Below are positions 1-8,055 of a stretch of DNA of 64,000 nucleotides, piece by piece. Below the pieces are notes generated by a model. The model worked only from the letters and a program-made list of their open reading frames with translations, had not been told where the DNA came from and did no database searches. How positions within the stretch are numbered: position 1 is the stretch's first letter; every line of letters starts with the position of its first letter. This stretch comes from Cupriavidus lacunae (lineage in GTDB: Bacteria > Pseudomonadota > Gammaproteobacteria > Burkholderiales > Burkholderiaceae). The position numbers were made by a program, and so were the translations under genes. Location of the stretch: contig NZ_QKWJ01000005.1 of the NCBI RefSeq assembly GCF_003353055.1, positions 157,851-221,850 of the forward strand. Reading direction: 5' to 3'.

Positions 1-2310
1 GGTGAAGCTCGGGCAGCCCCACAGGTCGGACTCGACGCCCCAGTCCTTCTTCAGCAGGTCGGCGGCGGCGATCACCTCGCGGAAGATCGTGCCCGAGCCC
101 AGCAGCTGCACGCGCGGCGCGTTGCTGTTCTCGACGCCCTTGCGGAACTGGTACATGCCCTTGACGATGTCCTGCTCTACGCCAGCCGGCATTTCCGGAT
201 GCTCGTAGTTCTCGTTCATCACCGTCAGGTAGTAGTAGACGTCTTCCTGCTCGGCGTACATGCGGCGCAGGCCGTCCTGCATGATGACCGCCAGTTCGTA
301 CTGGAAGGTCGGGTCGTACGAGATGCAGTTCGGGATGACCGAGTGGAACACGTGCGAGTGGCCGTCTTCATGCTGCAGGCCTTCGCCGTTCAGCGTGGTG
401 CGGCCGGCAGTGCCGCCCAGCAGGAAGCCGCGCGAGCGCATGTCGGCCGCGGCCCAGCACAGGTCGCCGATACGCTGGATGCCGAACATCGAGTAGTAGA
501 TGTAGAACGGAATCATCTGCACGCCATGCGTCGAGTACGACGTGGCGGCGGCGATCCAGTCGCACATGGCGCCGGCTTCGTTGATGCCTTCCTGCAGCAC
601 CTGGCCAGTCTGCGACTCCTTGTAGAACATCAGCTGGTCGTGGTCTTCCGGCACGTACTTCTGGCCTTCCTGGTTCCAGATGCCGACCTGGCGGAACAGG
701 CCTTCCATGCCGAAGGTGCGCGACTCGTCCGGGACGATGGGCACCACGTGCTTGCCGATTTGCTTGTCTTTCAGCAGCGTGTTCAGGATCCGCACGAAGG
801 CCATGGTGGTGGACACTTCGCGGCCTTCACCGGTGGCCTTGAGCAGGGCGTCGAATGCCGACAGTTGCGGCACCGGCAGCGCCTCGGCCTTCTGGCGGCG
901 GGACGGCAGGTAGCCGCCCAGGTTCATGCGCGCCTGGCGCATGTATTCCAGTTCCTTCGAGCCTTCCTCGAAGGTGACGTAGGGCACTTCTTCCAGCTTG
1001 TCGTCGGTGACCGGGATGTTGAACTGGTCGCGGAACTTGCGGATCGCGTCCACCGGCATCTTCTTCTGCTGGTGGGCCACGTTCATGGCCTGGCCGGCGT
1101 CGCCCATGCCATAGCCCTTGATGGTCTTGGCCAGGATCAGCGTGGGCTGGCCCTTGTGCTCGCTGGCAGCCTTGTAGGCGGCATAGATCTTGTGCGGATC
1201 GTGGCCGCCGCGGTTCAGGCGCCAGATGTCGTCGTCGGACCAGTCGGCCACCATCGCCTTGAGCTCAGGCGTGTTGAAGAAGTGCTCGCGCACGTAGGCG
1301 CCGTCCTTGGCCTTGAAGGTCTGGTACTCGCCGTCAACGCATTCCATCATGCGCTTCATCAGCAGGCCCTTGGTGTCGCGCGCCAGCAACGAATCCCACT
1401 TGCTGCCCCAGACCACCTTGATCACGTTCCAGCCCGCGCCGCGGAACTCGGACTCCAGCTCCTGGATGATCTTGCCATTGCCGCGCACCGGGCCGTCCAG
1501 GCGCTGCAGGTTGCAGTTGATGACAAAGACGAGGTTGTCGAGCTTTTCGCGGCCGGCCATGCCGATCGCGCCCAGCGATTCCGGCTCGTCGGTCTCGCCG
1601 TCGCCCAGGAAGGCCCAGACCTTGCGGTCGCCGGCCTTGGCCAGGCCGCGGCTGTCCAGGTACTTCATGAAGCGGGCCTGGTAGATGGCCATGATCGGGC
1701 CCAGGCCCATCGACACCGTCGGGAACTGCCAGAAATCCGGCATCAGCCACGGGTGCGGGTACGACGAGATGCCCTTGCCGTCCACTTCCTGGCGGAAATT
1801 GTCGAGCTGGTCCTGGGTCAGGCGGCCCAGCAGGAAGGCGCGCGAATACACGCCCGGGGCCGAGTGGCCCTGCACGAAGACCAGGTCGCCGCCGCTCTGT
1901 TCCGACGGGGCGCGCCAGAAGTGGTTGTAGCCGACGTCATACAGCGTGGCCGCCGAGGCAAACGACGAGATGTGGCCGCCGACGTTGGTGTGCTTGTTGG
2001 CGCGCAGCACCATCGCCATGGCGTTCCAGCGGGTGTACGAGCGAATCCGGTGCTCGATGTCCTGGTCGCCGGAGATGCGGGCCTGCTGCTCGACCGGAAT
2101 CGTGTTGATGTACTGCGTCTCGGCGTGGAACGGCTGGGTGACGCCGTTCACGCGTGCGTATTCGATCTGCTTGTCGATCAGGAAGGCGGCGCGCGCCGGA
2201 CCTTCGGCGGCCAGGACGCCCTGCAGGGCGTCGAGCCATTCATGGGTTTCCTGGGGATCGGCGTCGTTGGCGCTCGAGGCGCCGAGAATCTGCTCTGGTA
2301 CGGCGGACAT
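1..2310 (-). CDS. aceE: Pyruvate dehydrogenase E1 component (AceE), 3' end cut by window edge
   Basis: This is the homodimeric E1 subunit of the pyruvate dehydrogenase complex, which decarboxylates pyruvate with thiamine diphosphate and hands the acetyl group to lipoyl-E2. The window shows the first 770 codons; the family normally has about 890, so the C-terminus is off the left edge. The protein begins MSAVPEQILGASS. The thiamine-diphosphate signature is clear at roughly residues 235-265: GDGETDEPE followed by NCNLQRLDGP. The conserved HxSxAPGVY-like and GGHISSFASAATLY stretches typical of AceE are also present. The E2 and E3 genes would be expected next on the minus strand, outside the window. 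The gene is divergent from a two-component kinase. A very long plus-strand ORF covering it is a GC-rich antisense shadow. Confidence 0.97.
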   Translation of the reverse strand, partial: MSAVPEQILGASSANDADPQETHEWLDALQGVLAAEGPARAAFLIDKQIEYARVNGVTQPFHAETQYINTIPVEQQARISGDQDIEHRIRSYTRWNAMAMVLRANKHTNVGGHISSFASAATLYDVGYNHFWRAPSEQSGGDLVFVQGHSAPGVYSRAFLLGRLTQDQLDNFRQEVDGKGISSYPHPWLMPDFWQFPTVSMGLGPIMAIYQARFMKYLDSRGLAKAGDRKVWAFLGDGETDEPESLGAIGMAGREKLDNLVFVINCNLQRLDGPVRGNGKIIQELESEFRGAGWNVIKVVWGSKWDSLLARDTKGLLMKRMMECVDGEYQTFKAKDGAYVREHFFNTPELKAMVADWSDDDIWRLNRGGHDPHKIYAAYKAASEHKGQPTLILAKTIKGYGMGDAGQAMNVAHQQKKMPVDAIRKFRDQFNIPVTDDKLEEVPYVTFEEGSKELEYMRQARMNLGGYLPSRRQKAEALPVPQLSAFDALLKATGEGREVSTTMAFVRILNTLLKDKQIGKHVVPIVPDESRTFGMEGLFRQVGIWNQEGQKYVPEDHDQLMFYKESQTGQVLQEGINEAGAMCDWIAAATSYSTHGVQMIPFYIYYSMFGIQRIGDLCWAAADMRSRGFLLGGTAGRTTLNGEGLQHEDGHSHVFHSVIPNCISYDPTFQYELAVIMQDGLRRMYAEQEDVYYYLTVMNENYEHPEMPAGVEQDIVKGMYQFRKGVENSNAPRVQLLGSGTIFREVIAAADLLKKDWGVESDLWGCPSFT

Positions 2311-2734
2311 GACTGTCTCCTGGGTGAATTCTTTGCTTCCGCGCCCGCGCTGGCAGCGCCCGGACACGACTCTACGTATGACTCGCACCGACTTGCGGAT
2401 TCCGGCGCCATGCTGCCTTGCATCGGGGCCGCCGCCGGGGAAACTGTTCCGGTTCCTCCGCGTGGCAGACGCATGGCTACCGCCCGCATTCTTGGGTCGA
2501 ACCGATTCTATGGAAGGCGAAAGTCGAGCACAAGCGAAATTTTCAAATTGCGATATCGTTTTTTATAATGTGGAATTATGTGGCGGCGCACAAAGAATCA
2601 CCGCCAGCCCCGCCTGCCCTACCCCACAAGCCTGCCTGCCGCGACCGGCACCGCCGGAATTTCATTGGCGCTTTCCCCAAGCGACGCACCGCAATAATCT
2701 CGGTACACTGGTCGGTCAGCCGTCAATCCCTCCC
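2311..2734. other. Divergent intergenic region between aceE and the sensor kinase
   Basis: These 424 bases contain no convincing gene. The centre (about 2530-2600) is distinctly AT-rich compared with the surroundings. It holds the aceE promoter candidate on the minus strand and a perfect TATAAT (2564-2569) on the plus strand that could serve the kinase, although no good -35 lies 17 bases before it. A second, weaker TACACT at 2704-2709 is closer to the kinase start. Confidence 0.5.
2505..2533 (-). promoter_or_regulatory. Candidate sigma-70 promoter for aceE
   Basis: Read on the minus strand there is TTGTGC (2528-2533), a 17-base spacer and TAGAAT (2505-2510). The -10 matches consensus at five of six positions; the -35 is weak. 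It would give a leader of nearly 190 bases before the aceE start at 2310. No PdhR-like palindrome was recognised. Assignment is by spacing and similarity only. Confidence 0.4.
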
Positions 2735-5347
2735 ATGCCGTTTTTCAGCCGCCTCGATCGTTTTTTCCGCAGCCTGCGTACAGCCGCGCTTCCCTCCGAC
2801 GTGTCGGGTACAGCCAAGGCGGCCGGCGGCGACCCCGCGCATGGCCCGCACGGCCCGCACGCCCCTTCCCCGGCGGCCGGGCTGGGTCCGATCGAGGTGC
2901 TGGGCCCGGATGACAATGCCCCCGTGGCGCCGCCGCGCGGCCTGTGGTGGCTGCGCTCGCGCAACCTGGTGGCCACCAGCTGGTTCATGTTCATCCCGCT
3001 GGTTGCCATTGTGCTCTTCACGGTGGCGATGGGCGTGATCCTGTGGTCGCTGCACGAGACCGAGCGCCAGCAGCAGCGCGACGCGCTGTACCGCGACGCC
3101 GCCTGGGCGCAGCAGCGCGTGCGCCTGTCCCTGCTGAGCAACCAGGACCAGCTGGCCTCGCTGGCGCGCGACATCGCCGCCGCGCAGCTGGAGCAAGGCG
3201 CCTACCGCACCGCGGCGCAGGAAATCCTGCGCGAAAACCCCGAGATCGTCTTCATCAACTGGCTCGATGCCACCAAGCGCGGCCGCTGGTCGCTGCCGTC
3301 GACCTCGGAATTCGCCAGCCGCCTGCGCGAGAACCAGGACCAGCCGCTCGAGCCCGAAGTGCTCGACACCTTCGACGCCGCGCGCGAGACCCAGCGCGTG
3401 GTCTACTCGCGCCCGCTGGTCAACGACCGCGGCGACAGCTTCATGCTGATGGAAGTGCCGATCGTGCGCGACAACGAGTTCCTCGGCACGCTGGGTGCGC
3501 TGTACTCGATCAACGGCATCCTGACCCACCTGCTGCCGCCCGAACTGACCGAGCGCTACCGCTTCTCGCTGATCGACAAGAACAACCAGACCCGCGCCAG
3601 CACCTCGCTGCGGCCGGTGCCGGGCAATGCGTTGTCGTACGAGGTGCTGCTCGATCCGCCGGGCCACTCGCTGTCGCTGCGCGCCGACGCCTACCCGCCG
3701 GCATCGAACCTGCCCAACAACATGCTGCTGTGGCTGGTGGTGGGGCTGTCCTGCTTCCTGCTGTGGAGCCTGTGGAGCATGTGGCGCCACACCAGCCGCC
3801 GCTCCGAGGCGCAGCGCGCGCTGCTGGCCGAAACCTCGTTCCGGCGCGCGATGGAAAACTCGATGCTGATCGGGCTGCGCGCGCTCGACCTGAACGGCCG
3901 CATCACCTACGTCAACCCGGCCTTCTGCCGCATGACCGGCTGGCAGGAGAACGACCTGGTCGGGCGCCTGCCGCCCTTCCCCTACTGGCCGCCCAACGAC
4001 CAGCAGGAAATGCAGAAGCAGATCGACCTGACGCTGCAGGGCAAGTCGCCCGCCGGCGGCTATGAGATGCGCGTGATGCGCCGCGACGGCAGCAGCTTCT
4101 ACGCGCGCATGTACGTGTCGCCGCTGGTGGACAGCCGCGGCCGCCATACCGGCTGGATGAGCTCGATGACGGACATCACCGAGCCCAAGCGCGCGCGCGA
4201 GGAACTGGCCGCCGCGCACGACCGCTTCACCACGGTGCTGGAAAGCCTGGACGCCGCGGTGTCGGTGCTGGCCACCGACAAGGCCGAACTGCTCTTTGCC
4301 AATCGCTACTACCGGCAGCTGTTCGGCTGGGAGGCCGAGGGCCACCTGAAGCTGGCCGGCGACGAGCTCGACAAGGACCAGGTCTCCAGCGACAACACCG
4401 ACTACGTCGACGCCTACGCCGGCCTGCCCGCGTCCGAGCTGATGCCGTACGCGTCGGACGCGCGCGAGGTGTTCGTGCCGGACATGCAGAAATGGTTCGA
4501 AGTGCGCCGCCGCTATATCCAGTGGGTCGACGGCCACCTGGCGCAGATGCAGATCGCCACCGACATCACCGCGCGCAAGGCCGCCGAGGAAATGGCGCGC
4601 CAGCATGAAGAGCGGCTGCAGTTCACCAGCCGGCTGACCACCATGGGCGAGATGGCCTCGTCGCTGGCGCACGAGCTGAACCAGCCGCTGGCGGCCATCA
4701 ACAATTACTGCATGGGCGCGGTGGCGCGGCTGCACTCGGGCCGCAGCACGCCGGAGGACCTGATCCCGGTGCTGGAGAAGACTTCGGCGCAGGCAGTGCG
4801 CGCCGGCACCATCATCAGCCGCATCCGCGGCTTCGTGAAGCGCAGCCAGCCGCAGCGGCGCGAGGCCGCGCTGCACGACATCGTCGCCGACGCGGTGGGC
4901 CTGGCCGACCTGGAGGCCACGCGCCGCCGCGTCACCATCCTGACCCGCCTGCCGACGCCGCCGCTGACGGTCTATGTCGACCCGGTGCTGATCGAACAGG
5001 TGCTGGTAAACCTGCTCAAGAACGCGGTCGAGGCCATGGCCGGCCTGCCCGCCCTGCGCGCCGGCGGCGTGGTGCGGCTGCACGCGCGGGTGGAGCCAGG
5101 CGAGATTGGCGACAACGTCCATATCGACGTGATCGACCAGGGCCCGGGCGTTGACGAGACCACCAAAGAGCGGCTGTTCGAACCCTTCTTCAGCACCAAG
5201 TCCGACGGCATGGGCATGGGGCTGAACATCTGCCGCTCGATCATCGAGTCGCACCAGGGCCGCCTGTGGGTGGAGAACAATGTCGACGGCATCGGCTGTA
5301 CATTTAAGATCATGCTGCCGCTGCAATCGGCGCTGGCCGAACAATAA
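2735..5347 (+). CDS. Membrane PAS-domain sensor histidine kinase (FixL/DctS-like)
   Basis: An 870-residue sensor kinase of a two-component pair. There is a first transmembrane helix near residues 80-105 (NLVATSWFMFIPLVAIVLF), an extracytoplasmic region of about 240 residues, a second helix (NNMLLWLVVGLSCFLLWSL), then two PAS domains, HisKA and HATPase_c. The phospho-acceptor lies in SLAHELNQPL (His about residue 646); the ATP-binding N-box is NLLKNAVEAM and the G-boxes are DQGPGVD and GMGMGLNI. The start was set at ATG 2735 (MPFFSRLDRFF); the open frame runs back to 1946 but only through aceE antisense sequence. A FixJ-type regulator follows after 159 bases. The HELNQPL box is typical of kinases for C4-dicarboxylate or redox sensing, but the ligand is unknown. 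Confidence 0.9.
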   Translation: MPFFSRLDRFFRSLRTAALPSDVSGTAKAAGGDPAHGPHGPHAPSPAAGLGPIEVLGPDDNAPVAPPRGLWWLRSRNLVATSWFMFIPLVAIVLFTVAMGVILWSLHETERQQQRDALYRDAAWAQQRVRLSLLSNQDQLASLARDIAAAQLEQGAYRTAAQEILRENPEIVFINWLDATKRGRWSLPSTSEFASRLRENQDQPLEPEVLDTFDAARETQRVVYSRPLVNDRGDSFMLMEVPIVRDNEFLGTLGALYSINGILTHLLPPELTERYRFSLIDKNNQTRASTSLRPVPGNALSYEVLLDPPGHSLSLRADAYPPASNLPNNMLLWLVVGLSCFLLWSLWSMWRHTSRRSEAQRALLAETSFRRAMENSMLIGLRALDLNGRITYVNPAFCRMTGWQENDLVGRLPPFPYWPPNDQQEMQKQIDLTLQGKSPAGGYEMRVMRRDGSSFYARMYVSPLVDSRGRHTGWMSSMTDITEPKRAREELAAAHDRFTTVLESLDAAVSVLATDKAELLFANRYYRQLFGWEAEGHLKLAGDELDKDQVSSDNTDYVDAYAGLPASELMPYASDAREVFVPDMQKWFEVRRRYIQWVDGHLAQMQIATDITARKAAEEMARQHEERLQFTSRLTTMGEMASSLAHELNQPLAAINNYCMGAVARLHSGRSTPEDLIPVLEKTSAQAVRAGTIISRIRGFVKRSQPQRREAALHDIVADAVGLADLEATRRRVTILTRLPTPPLTVYVDPVLIEQVLVNLLKNAVEAMAGLPALRAGGVVRLHARVEPGEIGDNVHIDVIDQGPGVDETTKERLFEPFFSTKSDGMGMGLNICRSIIESHQGRLWVENNVDGIGCTFKIMLPLQSALAEQ

Positions 5348-5506
5348 GCCGGACCGCAGAGCGCCGTCGCGCCCCGGACCTGCCAAGGGATTCCAGAAAA
5401 TTCCGGCCGCCCCGATTCCTCCACGGTTGTGGGGGGCCTGTCTCGCCACAGAGGGCCGCTGCCGGTTACACTTCGCAGCAATGAATTGTTGTCCCCAGGA
5501 GACTAC

Positions 5507-6139
5507 ATGACCGCAACGCCAAACCCCACGCCCCACCGCGGCGAGACCGTATTCATCGTCGACGACGATGAAGCCATGCGCGACTCGCTGACCTGGCTGC
5601 TGGAGGGCAATGGCTATCAGGTGCGCAGCTTCACCAGCGCCGAGCAGTTCCTCGCCGCCTACGATGCCAGCCAGGTGTCCTGCCTGATCCTGGACGTGCG
5701 CATGCCCGGCATGAGCGGTCCGGAGCTGCAGGAGCGCATGCTGGCCGAGCAGATCGACATTCCCATCGTCTTCATCACCGGCCACGGCGACGTGCCGATG
5801 GCGGTATCGACGATGAAGCGCGGCGCGATCGACTTCATCGAAAAGCCCTTCGATGAGTCCGAGCTGCGCGCGCTGGTCGAGCGCATGCTGACCAAGGCCC
5901 GCACCGACCACTCCACCGCGCGCGAGCAGCGCGCCGCCAAGGACCTGCTGGGCAAGCTGACCACGCGCGAGCAGCAGGTGCTGGAGCGCATCGTGGCCGG
6001 CCGCCTGAACAAGCAGATCGCCGACGACCTGGGCATTTCCATCAAGACCGTCGAGGCGCACCGCGCCAATATCATGGAAAAGCTCAACGTCAACACCGTC
6101 GCCGACCTGCTGCGCCTGGCGCTGTCGCGCAACAGCTGA
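5507..6139 (+). CDS. FixJ/NarL-type response regulator
   Basis: A 210-residue regulator: a receiver domain (FIVDDDEAMRDSLTWLL at the N-terminus, phospho-acceptor Asp at residue 63 in LILDVRMPGMSG, Lys in FIEKPF) and a C-terminal LuxR helix-turn-helix (LTTREQQVLERIVAGRLNKQIADDL). The receiver-linker-HTH layout and the IPIVFITGHGDVPMAV stretch are those of the FixJ family. ATG 5507 was chosen because AGGAGA lies about five bases upstream; the frame is open further back but without a ribosome site. It is presumably phosphorylated by the kinase encoded just upstream. The target genes are unknown; aceE, divergent from the pair, is one candidate by position only. Confidence 0.93.
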   Translation: MTATPNPTPHRGETVFIVDDDEAMRDSLTWLLEGNGYQVRSFTSAEQFLAAYDASQVSCLILDVRMPGMSGPELQERMLAEQIDIPIVFITGHGDVPMAVSTMKRGAIDFIEKPFDESELRALVERMLTKARTDHSTAREQRAAKDLLGKLTTREQQVLERIVAGRLNKQIADDLGISIKTVEAHRANIMEKLNVNTVADLLRLALSRNS

Positions 6140-6248
6140 GCGGCTGGCGCCCGCCTCTGCACTACCCGGTGCGGCCCGCGGCCGCACCGCCTGCCCTCCC
6201 CGCGCACCATCCGGTGCCGCGCCTTCCTGCCGCTTCCTGTCTTCCCCG

Positions 6249-6929
6249 TCAGCCGCTCAGGTATTCCTCGTCCCGGAATGTGATCACCCATTGTGGCCGA
6301 TAGACCACAAATATAGCCACCAGCATGCCGGTCAGGAAAGCCTCGCCAAAGGCCAGAATGATGGCCGCCACCAGTGTGTCGGCAACGCTCAGGGGCGACC
6401 CGGGCACCATCAGGTGCCGCCAGCCGGCTTGCGCCGCGCCGGCGCCCAGCGCGGCCAGGCCAGCCGTGAAATACCCGTGTCCGAGAATAAAGACGAACGG
6501 ATGCCGCGGCAGCAGGCGCCGCATTACCGCCTGCAGCGCCGCTGAGATCAGCGCCGGCAGCAGCGCCAGCCAGACGTAGCGCGCCCACAGCGAGGCCCAA
6601 TCGAACTGGGCCCAGCCGTGGCCGGCCAGGTACTCTAGCCCCAGCAGCGACAGCACATCCACCACGAACAGCGAAAGCAGCGCCAGCGGCAGCCCGAACA
6701 GCGTCACCATCAGCGTGGCGCCGAGCAGCTGGATCACCAGGCCGCCGGCCAGCGTTGCGCGCACCGTCCACAGCAGCGCCACCAGCACCATCGCACCCAG
6801 CCAGGCGTTCTGCAGCGCATTGCGCCGCAGCAGCTGCCAGGGCCGGCGCGTCAGGGCCCACAGCAGCCCTGCCAGGGACAGCAAGACCAGCAACGGGTAG
6901 GACAGCAGGGACGCAAGCGTGGTGTGCAT
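6249..6929 (-). CDS. CbiM-like predicted membrane protein (COG3235 type)
   Basis: A 226-residue integral membrane protein with about six hydrophobic segments, beginning MHTTLASLLSYPLLVLL. The histidine/glycine-containing stretch HPFVFILGHGYFTAGLAALGAG and the C-terminal GEAFLTGMLVAIFVVYRPQWV resemble the CbiM-like substrate-capture family (energy-coupling factor transport of cobalt or nickel), but no CbiNQO partners are nearby, so the substrate and even a transport role are not established. The start at 6929 was preferred over an upstream in-frame ATG (7004) because the shorter form begins directly with the first membrane helix. It is convergent with the response-regulator gene. Confidence 0.7.
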   Translation of the reverse strand: MHTTLASLLSYPLLVLLSLAGLLWALTRRPWQLLRRNALQNAWLGAMVLVALLWTVRATLAGGLVIQLLGATLMVTLFGLPLALLSLFVVDVLSLLGLEYLAGHGWAQFDWASLWARYVWLALLPALISAALQAVMRRLLPRHPFVFILGHGYFTAGLAALGAGAAQAGWRHLMVPGSPLSVADTLVAAIILAFGEAFLTGMLVAIFVVYRPQWVITFRDEEYLSG

Positions 6930-6985
6930 GCGGCCGATGCTACCAGCGCTCCCGCGGCGCAGCCCTTGCATCGGGTCAAGCTCCG

Positions 6986-7014
6986 TGCGGCAAGCCCCAC
7001 GCACCCTTTATAAT
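6986..7014 (+). promoter_or_regulatory. Candidate promoter for folD
   Basis: A perfect TATAAT stands at 7009-7014, 75 bases before the folD start. The hexamer 17 bases upstream (TGCGGC) is far from TTGACA, so the call rests mainly on the -10. Confidence 0.4.
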
Positions 7015-7088
7015 TCCGCCTTTGGCCCTCCCGCGCCCCGGCGCGGGGCGGCGCCTCCACCTCCCGGCCACAATCCCGCCCTGCCTCC

Positions 7089-7940
7089 ATGCCTGCCCAA
7101 CTGATCGACGGCAACGCCCTTGCCAAACACATCCGCTCCGAAGCCGCCCTGCGCGCCGCCCGCCTGACCGAGCGCGGTCACCGGCCCGGCCTGGCCGTGA
7201 TCCTGGTCGGCGAGGACCCGGCCAGCCAGGTCTACGTACGCAACAAGGTCAAGGCGTGCCAGGACAACGGCTTTCACTCTTCGCTCGACCGCTACCCGGC
7301 CGACCTGTCAGAGGCGGAACTGCTGGCCCGCATCGAGGCACTGAACCAGGACCCGAACATCCACGGCATCCTGGTGCAGCTGCCCCTGCCCAAGCATATC
7401 GACAGCCACAAGGTGCTCGAAGCGATCGCCCCGGAAAAGGACGTCGACGGCTTCCACGTGGCCAATGCCGGCGCGCTGATGACCGGCGCCCCGCTGTTCC
7501 GCCCGTGCACGCCCTACGGTTGCATGAAGATGCTGGAATCGATCCAGTTCCCGCTGCGCGGCGCCCGCGCCGTGGTGGTGGGCGCCTCCAATATCGTCGG
7601 CAAGCCGATGGCGATGCTGCTGCTGCAGGCCGGCGCCACCGTCACCATCTGCAACAGCAAGACGCGCGACATCGGCGCCCACACCCGCGACGCGGATGTG
7701 GTGGTGGCCGCGGTCGGCAAGCGCAACCTGATCACGGCCGACATGGTCAAGCCCGGCGCGGCGGTGATCGACGTGGGCATGAACCGTGACGACAACGGCA
7801 AGCTGTGCGGCGACGTCGACTTTGCCGGCGTGCGTGAAGTGGCCGGCTATATCACGCCGGTGCCGGGCGGTGTCGGCCCGATGACCATCACCATGCTGCT
7901 GGTCAACACGCTGGAAGCCGCCGAGCGCGCCGCCGGCTGA
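7089..7940 (+). CDS. folD: Bifunctional methylenetetrahydrofolate dehydrogenase/cyclohydrolase FolD
   Basis: FolD interconverts 5,10-methylene-, 5,10-methenyl- and 10-formyl-tetrahydrofolate with NADP, supplying one-carbon units for purines and initiator tRNA. At 283 residues it is the usual length. The catalytic Lys region is [13 protein letters not shown], followed by the substrate motif [10 protein letters not shown], the cofactor site [17 protein letters not shown] and the C-terminal [12 protein letters not shown]. It stands alone with its own candidate promoter and is followed by the oligopeptidase gene after 115 bases. Confidence 0.97.
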   Translation: MPAQLIDGNALAKHIRSEAALRAARLTERGHRPGLAVILVGEDPASQVYVRNKVKACQDNGFHSSLDRYPADLSEAELLARIEALNQDPNIHGILVQLPLPKHIDSHKVLEAIAPEKDVDGFHVANAGALMTGAPLFRPCTPYGCMKMLESIQFPLRGARAVVVGASNIVGKPMAMLLLQAGATVTICNSKTRDIGAHTRDADVVVAAVGKRNLITADMVKPGAAVIDVGMNRDDNGKLCGDVDFAGVREVAGYITPVPGGVGPMTITMLLVNTLEAAERAAG

Positions 7941-8055
7941 GGTCCGGCGCAACGCCCGGCGTACGATACGCCACCCGGGGCACTGGAAAATCCGGCGCCC
8001 CGGCCCCATCTGCGGGAATATTGCCTGACCGAGGCCAGCCAACCGAGAACACGCC

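Noticed and set aside
199..2568. 789-residue plus-strand ORF opposite aceE
   Set aside because: Antisense to a full set of AceE motifs; its His/Val/Arg/Ala-rich composition is the usual product of reading GC-rich genes on the opposite strand.
1946..2734. N-terminal extension of the sensor kinase to 1133 residues
   Set aside because: The extension lies in aceE antisense and the intergenic region; ATG 2735 gives a normal start shortly before the first membrane helix.
2723..6187. 1154-residue minus-strand ORF opposite the two-component genes
   Set aside because: Covers two recognisable genes antisense, no ribosome site, low-complexity translation; a codon-bias shadow.
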